From Sinomonas atrocyanea (GTDB lineage Bacteria > Actinomycetota > Actinomycetes > Actinomycetales > Micrococcaceae): 64,000 nt of DNA. Under the pieces are notes generated by a model. It ran no database searches. It worked only from the letters and a program-made list of their open reading frames with translations, and was not told where the DNA came from. The position numbers and the translations under genes were made by a program. Where the stretch lies: positions 2,604,001 to 2,668,000 of the forward strand of contig NZ_CP014518.1 in the NCBI RefSeq assembly GCF_001577305.1, read 5' to 3'. How positions within the stretch are numbered: the stretch's first letter is position 1; each line of letters opens with the position of its first letter. Of the stretch, positions 50,683 to 59,142 are shown piece by piece.

Positions 50683-51735
50683 ATGACCTCTTCTGCCGCC
50701 TCGTCCACGCACAGCCCTGCCGCCTCTGGGAGCGCCGCGCCCGCGCTTCCCGCCCACGTTCCGCTCGCCGTCCAGATCCGTGGCGGAGCGATCGAGGGCG
50801 TGCACTACGGCACCGTCGCCGCCACGGATGCCGACGGCGCGCTGCTGTGGGGCGCGGGCAGCCCCGAGGCCCTGTTCTTCCCCCGCTCCGCCCTCAAGCC
50901 GCTCCAGGCCGTGGCGCTGGTCCGCGCCGGGCTCTCCCTGCCCGCCGAGCTGCTGGCGCTCGCCGCCGCGAGCCACTCCGGCGGCCCCGCGCACCGCGAG
51001 GGCACGCGCCGGATTCTCTCGCTCCACGGCCTCGACGAGGCGGTGCTCGCGAACACCACCGACCTGCCCTACGGGGTCCGAGAGCGCCGTGAGTGGATCG
51101 CCGCAGGAGGCCGCGCGGACCGCGTGTGCCAGAACTGCTCGGGCAAGCACGCGGCCATGGCCGCCGTCTGCACCCTCAATGACTGGCCGACCGCCGGTTA
51201 CCTCGCGCCCACCCACCCGCTCCAGCGGCTCGTCGCCGCCACGGTGGCGGAGCTGACGGGCGAAGAGCCCGCGAGCTGGACCACCGACGGCTGCGGCACC
51301 CCGCTGCCCGCACTCAGCCCGGTCGGCATGGCTCGCGCCTACGGCAGGATCGCCCGCGCCGCGGCAGAAGGGAGCGGGAGCCCGGAGGCCGCCGTCGGCC
51401 GCGCCATGGGCCTCTACCCCGACATGGTCGCCGGCGAGGGCAGGGATGTCACCGCCCTCATGCGCGCCGTCCCGGGGGCCGTCGCCAAGGACGGCTTCGA
51501 GGGCGTCCAGCTCGTGGGCCTGCCCGATGGGAGAGCTGTCGCCGTCAAGGTCTCCGACGGCGGGGACCGGGCCCGCATGCCGGTCACTGTGCGCGCGCTC
51601 GCCGCACTCGGGCTCCCGGAGGCGGCCGAGGACGGCCCCCTCGCGGCCCTCGCGGCGCAGCCCGTGCTCGGCGGCGGCCGTCCGGTCGGCCTGCTCACCG
51701 CGCTCGACGACGCCTTCCCGCCCGCCGCGGCCTAG
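50683..51735 (+). CDS. ansA: asparaginase, Rhizobium etli type (class 3)
   Basis: L-asparaginase of the thermolabile class, 350 residues, converting asparagine to aspartate and ammonia. The class-specific serine-lysine pair is visible in FPRSALKPLQAVALVRAG, and the CSGKHAAMAAVCTLNDWP block carries the zinc-binding cysteine and catalytic lysine. WTTDGCGTPLPALSP and LVGLPDGRAVAVKVSDGGDR are further family blocks. The ATG at 50683 has no good ribosome binding site; about 25 Ser/Ala residues precede the fold. It begins the catabolic set downstream of the FadR-type regulator. Confidence 0.92.
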   Translation: MTSSAASSTHSPAASGSAAPALPAHVPLAVQIRGGAIEGVHYGTVAATDADGALLWGAGSPEALFFPRSALKPLQAVALVRAGLSLPAELLALAAASHSGGPAHREGTRRILSLHGLDEAVLANTTDLPYGVRERREWIAAGGRADRVCQNCSGKHAAMAAVCTLNDWPTAGYLAPTHPLQRLVAATVAELTGEEPASWTTDGCGTPLPALSPVGMARAYGRIARAAAEGSGSPEAAVGRAMGLYPDMVAGEGRDVTALMRAVPGAVAKDGFEGVQLVGLPDGRAVAVKVSDGGDRARMPVTVRALAALGLPEAAEDGPLAALAAQPVLGGGRPVGLLTALDDAFPPAAA

Positions 51736-51805
51736 TCACCGCGGCGCGCCGCGCCGCAGCCGCCCCACGCCTCCCCCGACACCGCTCCGCCAGAAAGGCA
51801 CCACC

Positions 51806-53293
51806 ATGGCCTCCACCACCACCGCCGCAGAAGACGCCGCCGTCGCACGCGACGACCAGTCGGGCCCCACCGGCGCCGAGCTCGGCGCCGACGTCCCCGA
51901 AGGCTACCGCTCCGAGCACGACCTGCTCGGCGACCGGCTCGTCCCGGACCGGGCGTACTGGGGTGTGCATACCCTCCGCGCCGTGGAGAACTTCCCCATC
52001 ACGGGGCGCCGCCTCTCCACCAACCCGCACCTCGTGCGGGGGCTGGCCGCGGTCAAGCTCGCCGCCGCCCGGGCCAACCGCGAACTCGGCCTGCTCGACG
52101 GCGAGCGGTCCGACGCGATCGAGGCCGCATGCCAGGAGATCCTCGCGGGCGGCCTCCTCGACGAGTTCGTCGTCGACGTCATCCAGGGCGGCGCCGGCAC
52201 GTCGTCGAACATGAACGCCAACGAGGTCATCGCCAACCGCGCCCTCGAGGTCCTCGGACGGCGCAAGGGCGACTACGCGGCGCTGCATCCCAACGACCAC
52301 GTCAACCTCAGCCAGTCGACCAACGACGTCTACCCCACCGCGGTGCGCGTCGCGACCGTGTTCGGCATCGAGGACCTCCTCGCCGCACTCGTTGCGCTCG
52401 AGGACGCGTTCGCCGCGAAGGCGAGCGAGTTCCGCACGGTGGTGAAGATGGGGCGCACGCAGCTCCAGGACGCGGTGCCCATGACCCTGGGCCAGGAGTT
52501 CGGGACCTACGCCGTCACGATCGGCGAGGACCGGGAGCGCCTCCGCGAGGCCTCCGGCCTCATCCACGAGATCAACCTCGGCGCCACCGCCATCGGCACC
52601 GGCCTCAACGCCCCCGCCGGCTACGCCGAGACCGCCTGCCGGCACCTCGGCGAGGTCACGGGCCTTCCGCTCGTGACCGCAGCCGACCTCATCGAGGCCA
52701 CCCAGGACATGGGCGCGTTCGTCCACCTCTCCGGCGTGCTCAAGCGCGTGGCGGTCAAGCTCTCCAAGATCTGCAACGATCTGAGGCTGCTCTCCTCGGG
52801 ACCGCGCGCCGGGCTCGCGGAGATCACCCTGCCGGCGGTCCAGTCGGGGTCCTCGATCATGCCGGGCAAGATCAACCCGGTGATCCCCGAGGTCGTCAAC
52901 CAGGTCGCCTTCGAGGTGATCGGCAACGACGTCACGATCACGATGGCCGCAGAGGGCGGCCAGCTGCAGCTGAATGCCTTCGAGCCGATCATCGTGCACA
53001 GCCTGCACGAGAGCATCACGCACCTCACCGCCGCCTGCCACACGCTCGCCGAGCGCTGCGTGAGCGGGATCACGGCGAACGTGGAGCGCCTGCGCAGCAC
53101 CGTCGAGCAGTCGATCGGCCTCGTCACGGCACTCAACCCGTATCTCGGGTACGCCCAGGCGACCGCGATCGCCCAGGAGGCTCTGGCGAGCGGGCGCGGC
53201 GTCGCCGAGCTCGTCCTGGAGCGCGGGCTCCTTACAGGGGACCGCCTCGATGAGCTCCTCCGTCCGGAGCGGCTCGCCAACCTCGGCGCCTGA
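51806..53293 (+). CDS. aspA: aspartate ammonia-lyase
   Basis: Aspartase of the fumarase/aspartase superfamily, 495 residues, releasing ammonia from aspartate to give fumarate for the citric acid cycle. Signature blocks: GAGTSSNMNANEVIANRALE, NLSQSTNDVYPTAVRVA, the catalytic loop GSSIMPGKINPVIPEVVNQV, and QLQLNAFEPIIVHSLHESI. AGAAAGG lies 8 bp before the ATG. It works directly after the asparaginase, and 93 bp later comes the permease, making an import-to-fumarate pathway. Confidence 0.95.
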   Translation: MASTTTAAEDAAVARDDQSGPTGAELGADVPEGYRSEHDLLGDRLVPDRAYWGVHTLRAVENFPITGRRLSTNPHLVRGLAAVKLAAARANRELGLLDGERSDAIEAACQEILAGGLLDEFVVDVIQGGAGTSSNMNANEVIANRALEVLGRRKGDYAALHPNDHVNLSQSTNDVYPTAVRVATVFGIEDLLAALVALEDAFAAKASEFRTVVKMGRTQLQDAVPMTLGQEFGTYAVTIGEDRERLREASGLIHEINLGATAIGTGLNAPAGYAETACRHLGEVTGLPLVTAADLIEATQDMGAFVHLSGVLKRVAVKLSKICNDLRLLSSGPRAGLAEITLPAVQSGSSIMPGKINPVIPEVVNQVAFEVIGNDVTITMAAEGGQLQLNAFEPIIVHSLHESITHLTAACHTLAERCVSGITANVERLRSTVEQSIGLVTALNPYLGYAQATAIAQEALASGRGVAELVLERGLLTGDRLDELLRPERLANLGA

Positions 53294-53386
53294 CCACGTC
53301 CACCGTCTGCCCAACCACCCCAGACTCCCCTCGCACCCCTCCCACCCTCCCATCACGGAACGTCCCCCTGACACCGAAAGGGACCC

Positions 53387-54913
53387 ATGTCCTCCTCACA
53401 GCCCCAGTCTCAGAGCACCACGGAAGTCGCCGATCATCTTGAGGACCACGGTCATGCCCATGCGGCCGACCATGTGATCCATGCCGAGGACGCCGGCTAC
53501 CACAAGGGCCTGAAGGCCCGGCAGATCCAGATGATCGCGATCGGCGGCGCGATCGGCACCGGCCTGTTCCTGGGCGCCGGCGGGCGCCTGGCCGCGGCCG
53601 GGCCCTCGCTCGTGTTCGCCTACGCGATCTGCGGCGCGTTCGTCTTCCTCATCCTCCGCGCCCTCGGCGAGCTCGTCCTCCACCGGCCCTCCTCCGGCTC
53701 CTTCGTCTCCTACGCCCGGGAGTTCTTCGGCGAGAAGGCCGCCTACATCTCCGGCTGGTTCTACTGGATCAACTGGGCCATGACCACCATCGTGGACACC
53801 ACCGCCGCCGCCCTCTACATGCACTTCTTCGGCAAGTACGTCCCCTGGATCGCCGCCGTGCCCCAGTGGGCCTGGGCCCTGATCGCCCTCGTGCTCGTCC
53901 TGGCCCTGAACCTGGTCTCCGTGAAGGTCTTCGGCGAGATGGAATTCTGGTTCGCCCTGATCAAGGTCGCCGCCCTGCTGGCCTTCCTCGCCCTGGGCAT
54001 CTACTTCGTCCTCTTCGGCACCCCCACCGGCGCCACCACCGGCCTGACCCTCATCTCCGACCACGGCGGCCTCTTCCCCATGGGCCTGGCCCCCATGGTC
54101 ATGCTCATGCAGGGCGTCGTCTTCGCCTACGCCTCCGTCGAGCTCGTCGGCACCGCCGCCGGCGAGACCGAGAACCCCGAGAAGATCATGCCCCGCGCCA
54201 TCAACTCCGTCGTGGCCCGCATCGCCGTCTTCTACGTCGGCTCCGTCATCCTCCTCTCCCTCCTGCTGCCCTACACCGCCTACCAGAAGGGCGTCAGCCC
54301 CTTCGTGACCTTCTTCGGCTCCATCGGCGTCGGCGGCGTGGACGTGATCATGAACCTCGTCGTCCTCACCGCCGCCCTGTCCTCCCTCAACGCCGGCCTC
54401 TACTCCACCGGACGCATCCTGCGCTCCATGGCCGCCGCCGGCTCCGCCCCCACGTTCGCCCTGCGCATGAACAAGGCCGGCGTCCCCTACGGCGGCATCG
54501 CCATCACCGCCGTCGTCTCCCTCCTGGGCGTGCCGCTGAACTACCTCGTCCCCGCCGACGCCTTCGAGATCGTCCTCAACGTCGCCTCCGTCGGCATCAT
54601 CTCCACCTGGGCCACCATCGTCATCTGCCAGATCCAGCTGCACCGCTGGGCCAAGAAGGGCTGGACCACCCGCCCCGCCTTCCGCATGCCCGGCGCCCCC
54701 TACACCGGCTACATCACCCTGGCCTTCCTCGTCGCCGTCTTCATCATGGTCCTCATCGACTCCCCCTGGACCCTCCTGGCCACCGCCGTCGCCTGCATCC
54801 TCATGGTCATCGGCTGGTACGCCTCCCGCGAACGCATCCACGAGATCGCCGCCGCCCGCGACGGCTACACCGGCGCAGCCCCCGTCGTCGCCAACCGCAC
54901 CCGACACGACTGA
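53387..54913 (+). CDS. ansP: amino acid permease, AnsP-like
   Basis: APC-superfamily proton symporter of 508 residues with 12 TM helices; the substrate loop GGAIGTGLFLGAGGRLAAAG in TM1 fits amino-acid permeases, and context suggests L-asparagine. A His-rich cytosolic N-terminus (DHLEDHGHAHAADHV) may bind metal. From about codon 135 the gene uses GCC, ATC, GTC, CTC and CCC almost without exception, unlike aspA beside it and unlike its own first part, which uses GCG. This may be an imported segment or strong translational selection. AAAGGGA precedes the ATG. Confidence 0.9.
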   Translation: MSSSQPQSQSTTEVADHLEDHGHAHAADHVIHAEDAGYHKGLKARQIQMIAIGGAIGTGLFLGAGGRLAAAGPSLVFAYAICGAFVFLILRALGELVLHRPSSGSFVSYAREFFGEKAAYISGWFYWINWAMTTIVDTTAAALYMHFFGKYVPWIAAVPQWAWALIALVLVLALNLVSVKVFGEMEFWFALIKVAALLAFLALGIYFVLFGTPTGATTGLTLISDHGGLFPMGLAPMVMLMQGVVFAYASVELVGTAAGETENPEKIMPRAINSVVARIAVFYVGSVILLSLLLPYTAYQKGVSPFVTFFGSIGVGGVDVIMNLVVLTAALSSLNAGLYSTGRILRSMAAAGSAPTFALRMNKAGVPYGGIAITAVVSLLGVPLNYLVPADAFEIVLNVASVGIISTWATIVICQIQLHRWAKKGWTTRPAFRMPGAPYTGYITLAFLVAVFIMVLIDSPWTLLATAVACILMVIGWYASRERIHEIAAARDGYTGAAPVVANRTRHD

Positions 54914-54940
54914 CCCCACCCCGCCCCACGAGGGGACGGC

Positions 54941-54974
54941 CGACGACGGCGCCGCACCGCGCCGTCGTCGGCCC
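54941..54974 (+). terminator. 13-bp hairpin terminator after ansP
   Basis: GCCGACGACGGCG and CGCCGTCGTCGGC pair perfectly around an 8-base loop, 27 bp past the ansP stop. No T-run follows. The rest of the 170-bp gap to 55087 shows only weak hexamers. Confidence 0.75.
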
Positions 54975-55086
54975 ACCCTTGTGAGCCGGCCTACTCTTGT
55001 GAGTCGGGCTCGCGCCGACGGCAGGACGCATCTGGTCACACATACGGCACAGCACAGCCACAGCGCAGCGTGAGAGGGTGAAGCGC

Positions 55087-55608
55087 ATGGAGAACCCGCA
55101 GACCCCGCCCGAGGCCACTGCGGACCGCTCCGCCGACCCCGCCCCGCGCCTCCGTGGGGCGCTGGGCGTCCTGCTGTCCGCGCGGCGGCTCCGGAAGAGC
55201 TGGCGCGTGCCCGTGGTCCGCCAGCTCACGCGCTTCACCGGGGTCGGTGTGGTCTGCACCGTCAGCTCGCTCGCCCTCTACGCGCTGTGCCGCCCATGGC
55301 TCGGGGCCCAGACCGCCAACGCGGTGGCCCTCATCATCACCTCGGTGATGAACACATCCCTCAACCGCCGCTTCACCTTCAGGGTGCGCGGCACCGCGAA
55401 GCTCGCCCAGGACCATCTGAACGGCCTCGTGGCCCTCGCCGTCGCCCTGGTGCTGACGGCCGGGAGCCTCGCGGGCCTGCACTGGGTGCAGCCCTCGGCC
55501 AGCGTCGCGGCGGAGCTCTGGACGACGACGATCGCCGGCTGGGTCGCCACCGCCGTCCGGTTCAGCCTCCTGAGGCACTGGATCTTCCGCCGCGCCCGCA
55601 ACGCCTGA
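55087..55608 (+). CDS. GtrA-family membrane protein
   Basis: A 173-residue protein with four TM helices and the GtrA signature VRQLTRFTGVGVVCTVSSLA, followed by NTSLNRRFTFRV and the C-terminal RFSLLRHWIFRR. GtrA-type proteins assist transfer of polyprenyl-linked sugars across the membrane. The N-terminal 40 residues are cytosolic. ATG 55087 with GAGAGGG upstream is preferred over GTG 55078. No glycosyltransferase lies beside it, so its partner is elsewhere. Confidence 0.88.
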   Translation: MENPQTPPEATADRSADPAPRLRGALGVLLSARRLRKSWRVPVVRQLTRFTGVGVVCTVSSLALYALCRPWLGAQTANAVALIITSVMNTSLNRRFTFRVRGTAKLAQDHLNGLVALAVALVLTAGSLAGLHWVQPSASVAAELWTTTIAGWVATAVRFSLLRHWIFRRARNA

Positions 55609-55662
55609 GCCGGGTCGAGCAGCGGGCTGGCCCGCCTCGCGAGAACTGTCGGAGACCTCTTC

Positions 55663-55668
55663 TAGAGT
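55663..55668 (+). promoter_or_regulatory. -10 element for the HNH gene
   Basis: TAGAGT ends 6 bp before the ATG at 55675 with no ribosome binding site in the gap. Confidence 0.45.
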
Positions 55669-55674
55669 GTTCTC

Positions 55675-57153
55675 ATGGGGCGGGAAGACATCTTCGACTG
55701 GATCGGCGATCCGCCGGTGGGTGAGCCGCCCGCGCCTCCTCCCTGGCTTCTGGCTGCATGGGCCGAACACGACCGTCTCGAGCCGGCTCTGTCGCCGCCG
55801 GCGCGGGCCGCGGCCCGGCTCGAGCAGGCCGACCGGCTGGTGGAGGCCCTCAGGGAGCTCGATGCCGAGGAAGCCCGGCTGGCCGGCGAACGGGAACGGG
55901 TCCTCGGGGCCCTGACGGCGGCGGTGGGCGGCGCATCGACGGATCCTCTCCTCCGGGCCGATGCCGCGGGGATCGCCGCCTCGGAGGTCGCGGCCGCGCT
56001 GAAGGTCTCGCAGCGGACGGCGCGGGCGCAGGTTGCCGAGGCTCTCGAGCTGACGGCGGATGAGTGGAGCCCCGTCCTCGAGGCCATGGAAGCCGGGCGC
56101 CTGCCGCGCCGGCGAGCCCTGGCGATCGTGGCGGCGGCGCTTCCCGTCCCTGCCAGGAGGCTTGCCGCCTTCGCTGCCGAGGCCCTCGCGCAGGCGTGCC
56201 CGGAGGACCCGGACCGGATCCCGTCGCAGGGCGCGCTGGGCCGCAGGCTGCGGCGGCTCGTGGAGGAGTACGCAGCCGAACCCCTGCAGATCCGCAAGCG
56301 TGAGGCCGTGGCGCGGCGGCGGGTCGACCTCGAACCGGCAGCTGATGGCATGTGCTGGCTCACGGCCTATCTCCCACTCGAGGTCGGCGCGGCGATCGAC
56401 ACCCGGCTTGAGGCGCTCGCGCGCTCCCTCCAGACGCCGAACGAGTCCCGAGGCATCGGCCAGCTCCGCCTGGACGTCTTCGCGGATCTGCTCAGGGGCC
56501 CCGGACTGAGCCCGGGCGCGTCGGCCATTCGGTGCGCGCCGGGGATCTCGAGCGGACCGGCTGCCCCGGAGGAGGTTCCGCACCGAGAGCTCGGCGGGGC
56601 GCGCACCGAACTCCTCGTCACGGTCCCGGCCCGGACTCTGCGAGGCGATTCCGACGACCCCGGAGAGATCCTCGGGTACGGACCGGTCGACGCGGACGCT
56701 GTGCGGCTTCTGGCTGCCGACGCTGCAACGTGGAGCCGGATGTGGGTCGATCCCGAGGACGGCACGCCGGTCGCGCTGGGCCGGCGGCGCTACACGCCGA
56801 CGCTGGCCATGCGCCGGCAGCTCGGAGCACGCGACGCCACCTGCCGCTTCCCCGGCTGCGACGTCCCTGCGGCCGCCACCGAGGCGGACCACACGGCCGA
56901 ATGGGCCGACGGCGGCACGACAGACCTGGCCAACCTCGCCCTGCTGTGCCGCGAGCACCACCGCCTCAAGTCTCTGGGCCGCTGGAAGCTCCGGCAGCTC
57001 ACCCGTGCCGACGACAGACCGCCCGGCCCCGCGGCCGGCACTCCCCCTGGCCCGGCTACCGGTGGGCGATGCCCGTCACGGCCGCATACGCCTCTGCCAC
57101 GGCCGCGGCAGCCTGCTCGAGTGCGGCGGCGTCGATCGAGCCCGGGAGGGTGA
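55675..57153 (+). CDS. DUF222 / HNH endonuclease domain protein
   Basis: Member of the large actinobacterial DUF222-HNH group, 492 residues. The DUF222 part spans about residues 40-330, and the HNH nuclease core is CRFPGCDVPAAATEADHTAE then LLCREHHRLKSLGRW, with two cysteine pairs for zinc and the catalytic His. The usual ending after the HNH (a WTSPTGR-like block) is absent; instead the frame continues in a Pro/Arg-rich tail that lies antisense to the last 98 bp of nifS. The tail is probably not native. Function in the group is unknown; a spread as repeated selfish genes has been proposed. Confidence 0.85.
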   Translation: MGREDIFDWIGDPPVGEPPAPPPWLLAAWAEHDRLEPALSPPARAAARLEQADRLVEALRELDAEEARLAGERERVLGALTAAVGGASTDPLLRADAAGIAASEVAAALKVSQRTARAQVAEALELTADEWSPVLEAMEAGRLPRRRALAIVAAALPVPARRLAAFAAEALAQACPEDPDRIPSQGALGRRLRRLVEEYAAEPLQIRKREAVARRRVDLEPAADGMCWLTAYLPLEVGAAIDTRLEALARSLQTPNESRGIGQLRLDVFADLLRGPGLSPGASAIRCAPGISSGPAAPEEVPHRELGGARTELLVTVPARTLRGDSDDPGEILGYGPVDADAVRLLAADAATWSRMWVDPEDGTPVALGRRRYTPTLAMRRQLGARDATCRFPGCDVPAAATEADHTAEWADGGTTDLANLALLCREHHRLKSLGRWKLRQLTRADDRPPGPAAGTPPGPATGGRCPSRPHTPLPRPRQPARVRRRRSSPGG

Positions 57154-58213
57154 AGCGGACTGCCGTGAGGGCGACCTCGGGATCTAGTCCCATGGCGAGC
57201 AGCACGTGCGAGGGGTCGCTGGAACCGGCGGCGCAGGCCGACCCGGACGAGCACACCACGCCGCGCCGTTCGAGTTCGAGCAGGACTGACTCTCCGCTGA
57301 CCCGCGGGAAGCAGAACGAGGCGCTGCCCGGCAGCCGCTCCGTGGGATGGCCGGTCACGATCGCCTCCGGGACGAGTTCCAGGATGCGGGCGGTGAACGC
57401 GTCGCGGAGGGACGCGAGGCGGCCCGCCGCCGTCGTGCGCTCGGCCTCGGCGAGCCGCAGCGCTGTGGCGAGGGCCACCGCGCCGGCCACGTTCTCGGTG
57501 CCGGAGCGCCGGCCGCGCTCCTGGCCGCCGCCGTCGAGGACGGGCTCGAGCGTGAGCCGCCCGGCCGCGTACAGCACGCCGACGCCCTTCGGGGCGCCGA
57601 GCTTGTGCCCGGAGATGCTCAGTGCGTCCACGCCGAGCGCCCGCACGTCGAGCGGCAGCCAGCCGGCGGCCTGGACCGCGTCGGTGTGGAACGGGACCCC
57701 GGCCTCGTGCGCCACGCGCGCGAGCTCTGCGACCGGCTGCACCGTGCCCAACTCGTTGTTGGCGTACATGACCGAGACCACCGCCGTCTGCGGCCCCACG
57801 ACGGCGGCGAGCGACTCCGGCGCGACCTGCCCCGCGGCGTCGACCGCCAGCACGTCGACGGAGAAGCCGTGCAGCCGGGCGAGCGCCCGCGCCGACTCGA
57901 GGACCGCCGGGTGCTCGATGGCGCTGACCGCGACGTGCGACCGCCGCGGATCGGCGCCGCGCCGGGCGAGGGCGATGCCCTTGACGGCCAGGTTGTCCGC
58001 CTCGGTGCCGCCCGAGGTGAAGGTGACCTCCGCCGCCCGGCACCCCAACAGCCCGGCCACCTCGTCGCGCGCAGCCTCGAGCGCCTCGCGTGCGCGGGCG
58101 CCGAGGTCGTGGTGGCTCGAGGCGTTGCCGAAGTCTCCGGTGAGGAAGGGCCACATGGCCTCGAGGACTTCGCGGCGCACGGGGGTGGTCGCGGCGGCGT
58201 CCAGGTAGATCAT
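57056..58213 (-). CDS. NifS-like cysteine desulfurase of the nad operon
   Basis: PLP-dependent class V aminotransferase of 385 residues that moves sulfur from cysteine to an acceptor. It has MIYLDAAATTPVRREVLEAM, the PLP lysine in SISGHKLGAPKGVGVLY, the RRSGTENVAGAVALATAL block and the persulfide cysteine in SSGSACAAGSSDPSHVL. Its ATG overlaps the nadC stop as ATGA, so it belongs to the nad operon, where such proteins are thought to help build the 4Fe-4S cluster that NadA needs. It overlaps the convergent HNH gene at its 3' end. Confidence 0.93.
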   Translation of the reverse strand: MIYLDAAATTPVRREVLEAMWPFLTGDFGNASSHHDLGARAREALEAARDEVAGLLGCRAAEVTFTSGGTEADNLAVKGIALARRGADPRRSHVAVSAIEHPAVLESARALARLHGFSVDVLAVDAAGQVAPESLAAVVGPQTAVVSVMYANNELGTVQPVAELARVAHEAGVPFHTDAVQAAGWLPLDVRALGVDALSISGHKLGAPKGVGVLYAAGRLTLEPVLDGGGQERGRRSGTENVAGAVALATALRLAEAERTTAAGRLASLRDAFTARILELVPEAIVTGHPTERLPGSASFCFPRVSGESVLLELERRGVVCSSGSACAAGSSDPSHVLLAMGLDPEVALTAVRFTLPGSIDAAALEQAAAAVAEAYAAVTGIAHR

Positions 58214-59141
58214 GGCGTGCCGATCACCACGTCGAGCCCGAGGTCGAGGTTGACCACCGAGTGGGTGAGGGCCCCGACCGAGATGACGTCGACCCCCGTG
58301 GCGGCGATGGCGGCGACCGTCTCGAGGGTGACGCCTCCGCTCGCCTCGACGATGGCCCGGCCACCGATGAGCTCGACGCCGGCGCGCAGGTCGTCGAGGG
58401 TGAAGTTGTCGAGCATGATCGTGTCCACCCCGCGGCGAGGACGGGCTCGATCTGCTCGAGGCGGTCCACCTCGACCTCGACGTGCGTGGTGTGTCCGAGC
58501 CGGGCGCGGACGCCGCGCAGGGCCTCGGTGAGCCTGGCCGGGTCGCCGCCGGTGAGGACGGCCAGGTGGTTGTCCTTGGCCATCACGGCATCGGAGAGGC
58601 TGAACCGGTGGTTGCGGCCGCCGCCGCAGCGCACGGCGTACCGCTCGAGTTCCCGCAGTCCCGGGGTGGTCTTGCGGGTGTCGACGATCCGGGCACCCGT
58701 CCCCGCCGTGAGGGCCACGTACTGGGCCGTGAGGGCCGCGATGGCGCTCATCCGCTGCACGAGGTTGAGGACCACCCGCTCGGCGGTGAGGATCGACTGC
58801 GCCCGGCCGGTGACCCTGGCGAGGACGGCCCCGGCGGCGAACTCCTCGCCCTCGGCGGCCAGCAGCTCGACGGCGGCGTCCGGGTCGTGGAAGCGGAAGC
58901 CCGCCTCGATGATGGGGCCGCCCGAGAAGACCCCCGGCACACGGGCGCGCAGCTCAGCCGTCGCCGCCGCCTCGGCGGGGATCAGCAGCAGCGACGTGAG
59001 GTCCCCGCTCGGGGCGTCCTCGGCGTACGCCGCCTCGAGGACCCGGCGCACCGCCACTGTAGGAAGCGGGATGGGCGCCCACTGGATCGTCGTCTGGCCG
59101 TGCGCCGCGGGGACGCCCGCGGCCTCTGCGGTGTGGGTCAT
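58210..59141 (-). pseudogene. nadC: nicotinate-nucleotide diphosphorylase, frameshifted
   Basis: NadC joins quinolinate and PRPP to nicotinate mononucleotide. The first frame carries the N-terminal part (AAYAEDAPSGDLTSLLLIPA) and VDTRKTTPGLRELERYAVRC through HVEVEVDRLEQIEPVLAAG; the rest (MLDNFTLDDLRAGVELI, SVGALTHSVVNLDLGLDV) continues in another frame. One extra base in the C-run at 58428-58431 (GGGG on the gene strand) would restore a normal 311-residue enzyme. The gene is essential for de novo NAD synthesis and sits in an otherwise intact operon, so I lean to a sequencing artefact. Confidence 0.85.
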
Positions 59142-59142
59142 G

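Noticed and set aside
53396..55039. Open frame of 547 codons opposite ansP, Gly/Asp/Glu-rich
   Set aside because: Explained by the extreme GCC/GTC/ATC codon bias of ansP read in antisense.
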